From Ignavibacteria bacterium (lineage in GTDB: Bacteria; Bacteroidota; Ignavibacteria; Tepidaquicellales; Tepidaquicellaceae), in the NCBI GenBank assembly GCA_016716125.1, contig JADJWZ010000015.1, positions 1 to 64,000 on the forward strand: a stretch of DNA of 64,000 nucleotides. The letters are read 5' to 3'. The stretch's first letter is position 1, and every line of letters starts with the position of its first letter. The notes under the pieces were generated by a model that was not told where the DNA came from, made no database searches, and worked only from the letters and a program-made list of their open reading frames with translations. Of this stretch, positions 1-10,360 are shown piece by piece. The position numbers were made by a program, and so were the translations under genes.

Positions 1-1
1 T

Positions 2-13
2 TAAACCGGTTTA
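2..13. promoter_or_regulatory. 12-bp perfect palindrome upstream of the metal-efflux locus
   Basis: TAAACCGGTTTA is a perfect palindrome about 50 bases before the first gene of the locus. It could be half of an operator for a metal-responsive regulator or the tail of an upstream element cut by the window edge. Only the symmetry is seen; a regulatory role is inference. Confidence 0.2.
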
Positions 14-65
14 TTCATATTTAAGGATTGATTTAAATAATTAAGAAATCTATATTGAAAAACTC

Positions 66-386
66 TTGAAAACATTTAGAAAAATACTAGCTCTATATAT
101 CCTTTTGCTTGCAATGACTCCATGTTTAGATAATTGCACAATTGAATTATGTTCAGTCGAAGAAAAAGTCCACATCGAAAATTCATATATTGATAATCAC
201 ACAGATAGTAAAAACCACACTGACTATTGCTCACCATTATGTATCTGTTACTGCTGTAACACAGTAATAACTTACCTTAATATCTTTAATCTTGATTATT
301 TTAGCGCCTCGAGTATAATTAAAATTGAAAAACCGGGCTTTAATACTCATTCCCTTTCAACTACTTCTCCGCCTCCAAAATCATAA
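66..386 (+). CDS. Small exported Cys/His-rich protein, DUF6660-like, leading the Czc locus
   Basis: A 106-residue protein with a TTG start, a hydrophobic N-terminal export segment (residues 8-20) and a cluster of His, Asp and Cys in the middle: NHTD at about 50-53, then CSPLCICYCC at about 55-64. Small proteins of this look are common immediately upstream of czcA in Bacteroidota and are usually named DUF6660. The Cys/His cluster suggests binding of Zn, Cd, Cu or a similar ion in the periplasm, but no biochemical role is known to me. It is separated from czcA by 75 bases that hold an inverted repeat. Unlike its neighbours it reads through without a frameshift. The family assignment is from memory of the arrangement and the motif. 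Confidence 0.6.
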   Translation: MKTFRKILALYILLLAMTPCLDNCTIELCSVEEKVHIENSYIDNHTDSKNHTDYCSPLCICYCCNTVITYLNIFNLDYFSASSIIKIEKPGFNTHSLSTTSPPPKS

Positions 387-413
387 ATTAACTTATAATC
401 TTTTTTTATTTTT

Positions 414-442
414 TTAAGCTGTAATTAGAATTTTCAGCTTAA
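414..442 (+). terminator. Inverted repeat between the leader gene and czcA
   Basis: TTAAGCTG (414-421) and CAGCTTAA (435-442) form an 8-bp perfect stem around a 13-base AT-rich loop, preceded by a long T tract. It could attenuate or terminate transcription leaving the small gene, or serve as a regulator site 20 bases before czcA. There is no clean U run after the stem on the + strand, so an intrinsic terminator is only one option. Confidence 0.35.
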
Positions 443-461
443 GATTATTTATAATTAATTT

Positions 462-3400
462 ATGATAAATAAAATCATCGCTTTTTCAATAAAGCAAAAA
501 ATAGTAATTGGGTTTTTTATATTGATACTAATTCTTCTGGGAATTTATTCAGCCGTTAAACTTCCTATTGATGCAGTTCCGGACATTACTAATAATCAAA
601 TCCAGATAATAACTTCAAGCCCTACTTTGTCGCCACCGAAGTCGAACGGTTTATCATTTACCCGGTAGAAATTGCAATGAAAGTTTACCGGATATTATTG
701 AACTTCGGTCAATTTCAAAATTTGGTATCTCAGTAGTAACCGTTGTATTCGAAGATAATGTCGATACTTATTTTGCGCGGAATCTTGTATTTCAAAAGCT
801 GAAAGAAGCAGAAGAAAATATGCCGGAAGGATTAGGCACTCGGAAATGGCTCCCGTCAGCACAGGGCTTGGTGGAGATTTATCAATATATAGTCCGGCCG
901 GAAAATCGCAATGATACAACTTACAGTGATATGCAGCTTAGGACTATACAGGACTGGATCGTTAAAGGCAATTGCTTGGAACCGAAGGTGTGGCAGAGGT
1001 AAACAGTTTTGGCGGTTTTGAACAGCAATACCATATTCTTATAAATCCTGACGCACTTAAGAGTTATAATCTAACATTAAGAGAAGTACATGAAGCGGTA
1101 GTCGGAAACAACAGCAATGTAGGCGGAGGTGTAATTGAAAAAAATGCTGATCAGTATTCAATAAGAGGAATCGGATTAATTGAAAAAATTGAAGATCTGC
1201 AAAACATTGTGATTAAAACTGATCATGGTATACCAATTTATCTTAATCAAACAGCTGAGATAGAATATGGTAAAAGGTCTTAGAGTAGGCGGTGCAACTC
1301 AGGATGGAAACGGTGAAGTTGTAGCTGGAATAGTTATGATGCTTAAAGGCGCTAATTCAAGGGAAGTTTCTCAGAGAGTTCATGAAAAAATAGTAGAAAT
1401 AAAACCATCTTTACCTGCCGGTGTTACAATCGATGAATTTTATAACAGGGAAAATCTTATCAACAGTACGATCAAAACAGTTGAAACAAACCTTATTGAA
1501 GGAGGAGTAATTGTAATTCTTGTTTTGGTGCTTCTTCTCGGAAATTTAAGGGCAGGTTTTATAGTCGCATCTGTCATTCCCCTCTCCATGCTCTTTGCAA
1601 TTATCATGATGAATCTTTCACAGGCATCCGGTAATTTAATGTCACTTGGCGCAATAGACACCGGCTTGATAGTTGACGGTGCAGTTATAATAGTTGAGTC
1701 TGTAATAGTTGCGATCGCTGCAAAAATCCATTTGAACAAAAAAGCATTGAACAAAGAGGAATTTGATGAAACTGTATATTCCTCATCCACTTCAATAATA
1801 AAGTCTGCGATTTTTGGAATTTTAATAATTCTTGTTGTATATCTGCCGATATTTGCTCTGGGCGGTATAGAGGGGAAAATGTTTAAACCAATGGCATTCA
1901 CCGTTGGGTTCGCTTTAGTCGGAGCATTACTGCTTTCGATTACTTATGTGCCGATGATGTGTTCTTTAATTTTGAAAAGAGATTTGAAAGAGAAGGAAAC
2001 TATTGCCGACAAGATAATGAATGGTTTAAAGAGAATGTATTTACCTGTTCTCGAATTTGCTTTAAGAAATAAACTGATAACTATTGGAATAGCCGTTGTC
2101 TTTCTTATTATTAGTTTGCTGACTTTCACCCGCCTGGGTGGTGAATTTATTCCCAAGCTTGATGAAGGTGATCTCGCATATCAGATAGTCCGTCTTCCGG
2201 GGATATCTCTTACAGAATCAATAAATATTGGCACCCGAATTGAAAAAATCTTAATTGAAAAATTTCCTGAAGTAAAAACAGTGGTAACTAAAACAGGAGC
2301 TCCTGAACTTGCAACAGACCCGATGGGTCCGGAATTCAGCGATGTCATTGTAATATTAAAACCAAAAGATGAATGGACTACCGCTGAAACAAAAGAAGAA
2401 CTGATCGAAAAAATACAAAGAGAATTGTCAATTGTCCCTGGGGTAGGATTATCCTTTACTCAGCCTATTGAATTAAGATTTAATGAATTGATTTCCGGTG
2501 CAAGGGGCGACATTGCTGTTAAGATCTTTGGGGATGATCTTAGTGTTTTATCGGATAAAGGAAATGAAGTATCGGCGATCATGGGAGAAATTAACGGGGC
2601 GGAGGATATCTCTGTTCAGCAGGTGGAAGGACTGCCTCAATTACAAATAAAAATCCTAAGAGATAAAATATCACTCTATGGAATAAATGTAGATGATGTA
2701 AATAACGTGATCGAAACAGCCCTTGCAGGAAAATCATCCGGCGTAGTGTTTGAGGGAGATAAGAAGTTTGATATTATTATAAAATATTCAGATGAGTACA
2801 AAAAAAATATTGATGTTATTAGAAATATTTTAGTGGCTTCACCGGAGAATTTAATGATACCGCTTTCGGAGCTTGCGGAAATTGACGTAAAAGAGGGACC
2901 CGCTGAAATAACAAGAGATAATGGCAAAAGAAGAATTGTGATTCAGGGAAATGTAAGAGGAAGAGATATTGAAAGTTTTGTAAATGAATTAAAATCTAAA
3001 ATAGGAACACAATTGAATTTACCTCCGGGATATTACTTGGAATACGGTGGGACTTTTAAAAATCTTGAAAGCGCGAGACAGAGATTATTGATAGCTGTAC
3101 CGGTATCTTTGTTTTTTATATTTGCTTTACTGTTTGTCACTTTTAATTCCGTTAAACAGGGTTTGCTTGTTTTTTCAGGAATTCCCTTTTCAGTTGTAGG
3201 AGGTATTTTTGCTTTAGTTATCAGAGATCTGCCTTTCAGTATTTCAGCCGGAATTGGTTTTATTGCTTTGTTTGGAGTAGCTGTTTTAAACGGAATAGTA
3301 ATGATAGCATTTTTTAACCGGCTTGAAGAAGAAGGAGTGACTAATATACATGACAGAATAATTTCCGGTACTGCATCCAGGCTAAGACCAATTCTTATGA

Positions 3401-3596
3401 CTGCTCTTGTAGCATCGCTTGGATTTATACCTATGGCGTTGTCAACGGGCTCGGGAGCTGAAGTTCAAAGACCTTTAGCTACGGTTGTAATAGGAGGACT
3501 TATCTCTCAACTCTCTTAACACTGATCGTCTTACCTGTTCTTTACGGAATATTTAATAAGCACACTAATCCCGAATATACTTTTAAAAAATCATGA
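462..3596 (+). pseudogene. czcA: CzcA/CusA-type heavy-metal RND efflux pump, multiply frameshifted
   Basis: Inner-membrane RND pump that exports divalent metal ions by proton antiport, as part of a CzcCBA tripartite complex. The reconstructed protein would be about 1040 residues, normal for the family. The N-terminus (TM1, then LPIDAVPDITNNQ) and the HME-RND motif GAIDTGLIVDGAVIIVE with its D/D/E residues are intact. The reading frame breaks near 632, 682, 841, 874, 965, about 1270 and 3507. Moving one base at each restores a continuous match (for example ATEVERF after 632 and ISSTLLTLIVLPVLYGIF after 3507). The restored stop TGA at 3594-3596 overlaps the ATG of the next gene, as expected in an intact operon. 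Breaks sit in short homopolymers, so sequencing or consensus error is as likely as decay. Confidence 0.85.
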
Positions 3597-5475
3597 AAGA
3601 ATTATTAACAGATAAGAAATTCAGATTCCTTCTGATAGTATTAGTATTTGTCGGTATATTCGAAGTTCTTTCTATTTTAAATATCCATTTCAATAAGTAT
3701 ATCGAGTTTCCGCTATTTGCAGTAATAAGTATAATAATTGGTTATAGTACACTCTGGAGCGGAATCAGGAATTTGCTGAAGTTCAACTTCAGGAGCATCA
3801 ATACTTTAATGTTCATCGCGGTTTGCGGCGCATTTTATCTGGGACAGTATCCGGAGGGAGCTATTGTAATAATATTGTTTACACTCGGAGAAAAATTAGA
3901 GAGTTTTGGAGTTCAGAAAAGTAAATCCGCCTTACGATCTTTGATAGATGATTCTCCAAAAACAGCGCTGATCAAAGGTAATGAAATAAAAACACCGATA
4001 GATAAAGTAAAGGTCGGTGAAATAATTGTAATAAAACCCGGAGACAAAATTGCTCTGGATGGAAAGGTACTTGAAGGAACATCTTTTGTTGACGAGTCAA
4101 TGATAACAGGCGAGCCGATCCCGGTTGATAAAAGGGGCTGGTAATTTGGTTTTTGCCGGTTCGCTAAACAAGCAGGGCTATATTGAAGTTGAAGTAACAA
4201 AGATTTCAAAAGATTCAACTTTAGCCAAAATAATTGAAGCTACTTTCAACGCAACAAAATCAAAAGCCGATACTCAAAGGTTCATTGAAAAGTTCTCTGA
4301 ATACTATACGCCTTCAGTTTTATTGATGGCTGTATTAATTGTTGTTATACCTGTTGTTTTTTATAACGGAGATTTCAATGAATGGCTGTTAATGAGTTTA
4401 ACTCTTCTGGTAATTTCCTGTCCCTGCGCTTTAGTTATTTCAACTCCAGTTTCTATATATTCTGCTGTAGGCAATGCTTCTTCGAAGGGAATATTAATAA
4501 AAGGGGGGAAATATTTGGAAGCAATAGGAAATATTAAAGCAATTGCCATGGATAAGACTCGAACGATCCCTCTCGGTAAGCCTGTAGTCAGCGATATAAT
4601 TCCTTTAAACGGATTCTCCAAAGAAGAACTGATTGCATGTGCAGCAGGCTTTGAAATTTTTTTCCGAGCATCCAATAGCAGCAAGTATTATAGAAAGGCC
4701 AGACAGGATAATATTAATTTCCATAAAGTAGAAAATTTCGAAGCTGTAATGGGAAAAGGTGTAAAGGGCGATTGCATTGTTTGTACAGACAAACCTCATT
4801 ATCTGGGAAGTCTTGAATTTATCACGGAGGAAGTATCTGTAAAAGAAAATGTGATTAAAAAAGTGGAAGAATTACAAAGTCAGGGAAAAACAGCTCTCAT
4901 TCTAAGCTCGGATCAAAAACTTGAAGGGATCATTACAGTCACGGATGAGATAAAAACTGAAAGCAAGGAAGCAATTAGTGAGATTATTTCTCTCGGAATA
5001 GTCCCGGTTATGATGACAGGAGATAATAATAATGCCGCGAGGTTTGTAGGTACAATAGTCGGTATCAGTGACATTCGAAGTCATTTATTACCGCTGGAAA
5101 AATCCGATGAAATAAAAAAACTTAAGGAAAAATATAAAGGTGTTGCAATGGCAGGAGATGGAGTTAACGATGCGCCCGCGCTGGCTAATGCTGATGTCGG
5201 TATTGCAATGGGTTCTGCCGGTTCTGATATCGCAATTGAAACAGCAGATATCGCTTTAATGAATGATAATCTGAAACTCATACCATTCATTATAAAACTA
5301 AGCAGAAAAACAATTTCAACAATTAAGATCAATACAATATTCGCAATTTCTACAAAATTCATATTTATTGTCCTGGCGGTTTTAGGACTAAGCAATCTTG
5401 TAATGGCTATAATGGCCGACGTAGGAGTGACAATATTAGTCATTCTTTTTTAGTCTGCGACTTTTTAAAATATAA
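3593..5475 (+). pseudogene. Zn/Cd/Pb-type P1B ATPase, frameshifted
   Basis: Metal-exporting P-type ATPase (CadA/ZntA group) of about 625 residues without an N-terminal HMA domain. Visible parts in order are membrane helices, the actuator TGEP, the CPC metal site in SCPCAL, the phosphorylation site DKT, MTGD and GDGVNDAPAL. One extra G near 4134 breaks the frame after PVDKR, and one extra T near 5446 removes the last residues (restored ending SLRLFKI). Around 4655-4700 two opposite single-base shifts cancel, so the usual SEHP motif of the nucleotide-binding domain is readable only in the adjacent frame. The invariant DKTGT reads DKTRT. If these are real, the pump is dead. It overlaps czcA by four bases and precedes czcC by 10. 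Substrate type is inferred from the CPC motif and context. Confidence 0.8.
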
Positions 5476-5485
5476 ATAAACTTTT

Positions 5486-6717
5486 ATGATAGGAAAAATA
5501 AAATTTATTGCACTTTCATTTATGCTCAGTTCTCTGATAATTCCTATAGGTTACTCGCAGGAAAAAATTACTCTCAACGATGCATTAAGAATTGCAATAG
5601 ATAATAACCAGCAAATAAAATCAGCACAGTTAAATATTGCGAAAGACGAAGCACTCAAATCCACTTCCTTTAATATTCCAAATCCTGAATTATTTATTGA
5701 GTATGAAGGTGTAAAAGGGAGTCTGAACAATTTTGAAAGCCGGAAGATCGGCATTAGTCAGGAGCTTGAATTTCCGACAAATTATTTTTTACGGTCAGAT
5801 GTACTGCACTCGCAGGTAAGCATCTCGCAGGAAGAATTAAACAACCGGAAAAATAATCTTGAAGCTGATGTTAAAACAAACTATAACCTGTTACTCCTTC
5901 AAAAAAAGCTTCTTGAAACATCAAAAAATAATCTGACAATTTACATTGATTTTTTATTGTGGCTGAGAGAAAATATGAAGTTGGAGAAACATCAAACCTA
6001 GAAGTCCTTAATGCTAAAATAAACAAGATAAAATTTGAAAATGAGATTATAAAATTGAGTCCGATGTAAAATGTAACACAGTCTGAACTTAAAAATTTAC
6101 TGAATATAAACTACGATATTATTCCGGCAGAAGAATTAATATATAATGAGATCACTCTATCCAGAGAAGAACTTTTACAAAGAGCCTTGCAATTTAACCC
6201 TGAACTCCAAATACAAAAATACAGGAAACAAAAATTTTCAAATATGCTTTCCCTTTCAAAAGGAGAGTTATTGCCAAATCTGTCTTTAAGTTATTACAAT
6301 CAAAAGCTGGGAACCGAAACCGGTTTTTGGGGAATGGAGCTGGGTTTAGGAATTCCTTTTTGGTTTTGGGGAGCTCAATCCGGAAACATCCGGGCTTCGG
6401 ACTATGAGCTTCAAATAGCATCTAACGAAGAAACAATATTTAGAAAAGAAATAGAAAATGATTTGAACCGATCATATGTAGATTATACAAATAGTTTGAG
6501 ACAGCTGAAGTTTTTTTCTGAAGAGGCAATAATAGAAACTGAAGAAATATTCCGGCAGGCAAAAATTAGTTATGAACAAGGTGAAATAGGTTTTTTTGAA
6601 TATTTACAATCCCTGAACATTGTCTATGATACAAGGGTTCAGTTTTTAAACGCTACATACAGTTATAATCAATCAATAATTAATTTAGAAAAAATTACGG
6701 CGGGAGACCTAAAATGA
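5486..6717 (+). pseudogene. czcC: CzcC-type outer-membrane efflux protein (TolC family), frameshifted
   Basis: Outer-membrane channel component of the CzcCBA system, with a signal peptide ending near GYSQ (about residue 24) and long alpha-helical hairpins of the OEP type. The first half reads to 6001. A lost A in the run near 5973 breaks it, since restoring REKYEVGETSNLEVLNA continues the family pattern. A second break lies near 6060-6075, and the second half reads from about 6187 to 6717. The restored length of about 410 residues is normal for the family. The stop overlaps the ATG of czcB by four bases, showing an original tight operon. It is assigned as czcC by family and position. Confidence 0.8.
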
Positions 6718-8089
6718 TATTAGAATTTAAAACGATCTGCAGAATACATTTTTTATTAGCTTATTTTTTGCTGATAATTCTTTTTAGCGGATGCGGAAAT
6801 AAAGAGGAAGGGTTAATTCAAAACGAAGATGCTCATTCAGAAGAATCCGGTCAAACGGAAGATGAACATTCCGGAGAAGTTGCGCTGACCGAAAAGCAAA
6901 TAAAAGTTATGGACATTCAGTTTGCAAAATTGAGGAACAAAATATCAACGGTTATATAAAAGTAAACGGTGAAATTATGATAAATCCGGATAATGAATCA
7001 AAAGTCGGAGGCATTATTCCCGGAAGAGTCAGAAAGATCTATGTAAAGGAAGGTTCATTTGTAAGGGCAGGACAGACTCTTGCTGTGATTGAAAATCCCG
7101 ACTTGGTAAATGTACAGGTTGATTATATAAATGCAAAAAATGATTATGAATTTGCTAAACAGGAATATGAGAGACAAAGAATTCTCAGCTCTGACAATAT
7201 CGGTTCTAAGAAAAATCTTGCTGAAGTTGAATCAAATTACAGACGTTCGCTGGCTAACTATAAGACATTGGAAGAGAAGCTTTCGACTTACAGAATATCT
7301 AAGAACAGGTTTGATAACATATATCAGGATACTGTTGCTAATCTCCAGAGAAATTTTTCAATCACAGCCCCGATATCCGGCAATATTGTTTCAAGAAATA
7401 TTACTATCGGACAATATGTTGAGCCATCGATGGATATGTTTCATATTGTCAATACATCAACAGTCTTTGTTGATTTAAGTATATTTGAAAAGGATCTGAA
7501 GTATGTAAATGTAGGACAAAAAGTTATAATCGAAATGAAGACAAATTCTACGAAGCAATACGAAGGAAAAATTTTATTTATAAATAAAGTTTTTGACGAT
7601 ATAAACCGAACTGTAAAAGTAAGGGTTTCTATAAATAATAAAGCGCAGGAGCTTTATCCTTTCATGTTTGTATCAGCAAAAATTTATGTTACTGATGGGA
7701 ATGTAATGGCCGTTCCGCTATCAGCAATAGAATCTGAAGGTGAGAACAAATACATATTTGTCAAAACGAATGAAAGAAAAAAAATTGAAATACACGCTGA
7801 ACATTCAGGTGAGGAAGATCATGCAGAAGGTGAGGAGCATAAAGAAGATAACGGGCATAAAGAAGGTGAGGAGCATGAAGATCACGGACATAAAGAAGGT
7901 GAGGAACCTAGTGGAGAAGAAGGAATAGTTTTTAAGAAAGTTCAGGTTAATACGGGAATTTCAGATGATAATTATGTTGAGATAATTCCATTTGAAGAGT
8001 TAGGTAAGGATGAAGAGGTTGTATCGAAAGGAACATTCTATCTTAAGTCTGAACTGAAAAAAGAAGACCTGGGTGAGCATGAACATTAA
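6714..8089 (+). pseudogene. czcB: CzcB-type periplasmic adaptor lipoprotein with His/Glu-rich insert, one frameshift
   Basis: Membrane-fusion protein linking CzcA to CzcC. The N-terminus has a lipobox (LFSGC, Cys about residue 27) and a short acidic/His stretch (EDAHSEES...DEHSGE). The lipoyl/barrel-sandwich halves follow (VRKIYVKEGSFVRAGQTL and ITAPISGNIVSRN), with a coiled-coil between them. A missing T near 6952 breaks the frame: restored reading STVYIKVNGEI joins the two parts. Near the C-terminus (about 7796-7922) lies a His/Glu-rich run built of degenerate GHKEGEEH-like repeats, probably a periplasmic metal-binding segment. Length restored is about 458 residues. It ends the operon; a 211-base AT-rich spacer follows. 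Confidence 0.85.
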
Positions 8090-8300
8090 GGGTTATTATT
8101 GAATTGTGTACCCTAATTATTCCTTATTATTATATTTAGAATTAAAATTTATTGCCGGCTAGTTATATCAAAATGTATTAGTAGCTCAAATTTTTCTGAA
8201 ATTCAGATTGCAATTTTTAATTCAAACTATTAATTTGATTCAAACAATATTTAAGTTAGTTCGTAAGCGGAAAAAACTTTTTAAAAATTAAAAATTTAAA

Positions 8301-8813
8301 ATGAAACATTTTAAAAATTTATCCGGGTTACAGATTGGAATATTTTCACTGCTGATCGCAATATGCGGAGTTCTTGGATATTTGTATTATGACTCATATA
8401 AGACAAATATCAAAGATAGTCTGGCGTTAAAAGAAGTCAAAGCGGAAAATCTCGATCTGTCTCAGGATATTGATATTGTAAAGGAAAAATATGACAGACT
8501 TCAGAAGGAAGTTGACGTCATTAAAAACAAAGTAGCAAAAGTTTCATACAAGAAAAAATTTACAAAGAAGAAAAGCAAACTCTCGTCAGCCGGAAATACA
8601 GCAAGAAATACAGTAAGAAAAAGGTAAGTTATAAAAAGCTCTATTACGATCTTAAGAAAAAATGCAGCGTAAAAAAGTACACTAAAAATAAATCAAAATA
8701 CAGTAAGAGCAAATCTTACTCTAAAAGCAAATCTTCATATAAACCGTCTAAGAAATCCGTTAAAAAATATAATACAAGATATAAACCATATACAAGTTTC
8801 AAAAACAGGTAAT
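8301..8813 (+). pseudogene. Small membrane-anchored coiled-coil protein with Lys/Ser/Tyr-rich tail, frameshifted near the middle
   Basis: The ATG at 8301 gives a protein with one membrane segment (residues about 10-30), then a heptad-like charged stretch (about 40-78) predicted to form a coiled coil. The frame that follows stops at 8627. From about 8588 another frame continues without a stop to TAA at 8811-8813 and encodes a tail very rich in Lys, Ser and Tyr (KYSKKYSKKK, later SKYSKSKSYSKSKSS). Composition before the shift (KKKFTKKKSK) already matches that tail, so one protein of about 170 residues with a single-base shift near 8575-8590 is the simplest reading. No family recognised. The tail could bind nucleic acid or anionic polymer. 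A strong bidirectional hairpin follows. Confidence 0.5.
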
Positions 8814-8829
8814 TATTCCGGGTTTAATA

Positions 8830-8879
8830 AAAAAACATCAAATGTATCAGTTCAGTCTGACAATGTTTGATGTTTTTTT
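8830..8879. terminator. Bidirectional intrinsic terminator between convergent genes
   Basis: A 13-bp stem (8830-8842 pairing with 8866-8878), AAAAAACATCAAA against TTTGATGTTTTTT, encloses an inner helix TGT..CAG/CTG..ACA. It has a T tract on one side and an A tract on the other, so it can stop transcription from both directions. It sits exactly between the + strand small gene and the - strand phosphatase gene, whose stop codon lies in the T tract. Confidence 0.85.
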
Positions 8880-10167
8880 ATTTTAATATCTTAATAACGC
8901 CGAATGTAATATCGTCACTCTGCTCAGCTCCGTTTACAAATTCAAACAGATCCGAAAGCAATTTTTCTTTGATCTCACCTGTATTACACTTCACAGTTTT
9001 TTTAAGAATGTCTTTCAGTCTGTCGTCACCGTAAAGATTTTTTTCACCATCCATCGCTTCATTTATTCCGTCAGTGAAATAAAACACCACATCATTTTTT
9101 TTAAGTATCGCCTTCTCTGATTTATATTCCATATCTACAAGTCCGAGGAATAATCCCCCTTCGATCAATTCAGTGACTTCTCCCGACTCGTTAATAATAT
9201 ATGTTGCGTTATGTCCTGCATTAATACTCTCAAGACTTTTTTCCGAATGATCATACAAACCGAACCAGCCGGTTGCGAATTTTTCTGATGTAGTGGAGAG
9301 TATAAGGATTCTGTTGAGACAGTTCACAAAGTCTATCAGACTGAATTCACCGGTAAGACGGTCAAGATATGTAATGACAGCTGCGTAAATAGTAGACACT
9401 ATCAATGCCGCTGAAATGCTTTTCCCGGAAACATCTGCAGTGAAAAACAATGTCTTCGGGTCAGAAATTTTAATGACATTATAATAATCTCCGCCGATCT
9501 CTTTTGCAGGTATAAGCACTGCCGAAATATCAAGATCATCAAAAGAAGGTAACTCCGAAGGCAACAGATTCTGCTGAATCTCTCTCGCTGTCCTCAGTTC
9601 ACGGTTAATGACTTCCTGCTGTATCTGAACCTGCAGCAGCGTGGAATTTTCAATTGCGACAGCGCACTGCGAAGCGAGTATTTTAAATATCGTAAAATCT
9701 CTTTCCGTAAAAGATGAATTGTTCTTTTTATTAATTACCTGTATCACACCTACAAGTTTTTCCTTATGTATCATCGGCACGCAAATCATATTCCTTGTTT
9801 TGAAATTAGTCTGCCTGTCATAATCCGGATTGAATCTTTTATCGCTGTAACAATCCTCTATCATAAGCGGCTCGCGGTTCTGAGCGACCCAGCCCGCAAC
9901 TCCCTCACCCATTCTGCAGATGATCTTTTTTACTTCGCTTCCCTTTTCACCGGTCGCAACTTCAAATTCAAGTACATCCTCTTTTTCATTATATCTGAGC
10001 AGCGAACTTGCTTCCGCATTCATAAGCGTCTTGCAGCTTTCCATAATTTCACACAGTAATATCTCCAGCGGTTTGATCTCAGAAATTCTTTGCGTAATAC
10101 TGCTGAGATAGTTCATCTCCCTGATCAGATCTTCTATTTCCTGCGCATTTGAATTCACTTTATCCAT
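8878..10167 (-). CDS. GAF-domain SpoIIE/RsbU-type PP2C serine phosphatase
   Basis: A 429-residue cytoplasmic signalling protein. A GAF sensor domain (about residues 25-180) is followed by a short linker helix with the RELRTAREIQQNLLP signature typical of RsbU-like proteins, then a SpoIIE-type PP2C domain (about 205-429). The metal-binding motifs are all present: GGDYY, ADVSGKS, NAGHNATYI, YFTDGINEA and SDDITFG. Such enzymes dephosphorylate anti-sigma-factor antagonists (STAS proteins) in partner-switching pathways. No anti-sigma kinase or STAS partner is next to it, so its target is unknown. It is a single gene, facing the preceding small gene across a shared terminator. The ligand of the GAF domain cannot be told from sequence. 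Confidence 0.9.
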   Translation of the reverse strand: MDKVNSNAQEIEDLIREMNYLSSITQRISEIKPLEILLCEIMESCKTLMNAEASSLLRYNEKEDVLEFEVATGEKGSEVKKIICRMGEGVAGWVAQNREPLMIEDCYSDKRFNPDYDRQTNFKTRNMICVPMIHKEKLVGVIQVINKKNNSSFTERDFTIFKILASQCAVAIENSTLLQVQIQQEVINRELRTAREIQQNLLPSELPSFDDLDISAVLIPAKEIGGDYYNVIKISDPKTLFFTADVSGKSISAALIVSTIYAAVITYLDRLTGEFSLIDFVNCLNRILILSTTSEKFATGWFGLYDHSEKSLESINAGHNATYIINESGEVTELIEGGLFLGLVDMEYKSEKAILKKNDVVFYFTDGINEAMDGEKNLYGDDRLKDILKKTVKCNTGEIKEKLLSDLFEFVNGAEQSDDITFGVIKILK

Positions 10168-10360
10168 GTTTAAAAATTTTCATAAAAATATAAATCCCCG
10201 TTTAATATTCATATTCATAAATTAAACGGGTAAATAATTTTTCCGGACTTCGTAAGTAAAATTAAATTTATATTTTTTTTAAACGGAATGTATCCTTAAT
10301 TTAAAATCAATTTTATTTAATTAACTCTGACTTATATTTGATTTATGACCTGCTCAATAC

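Noticed and set aside
1440..1901. 153-codon antisense frame in czcA
   Set aside because: Mirror frame of the RND pump; no start context and no family resemblance.
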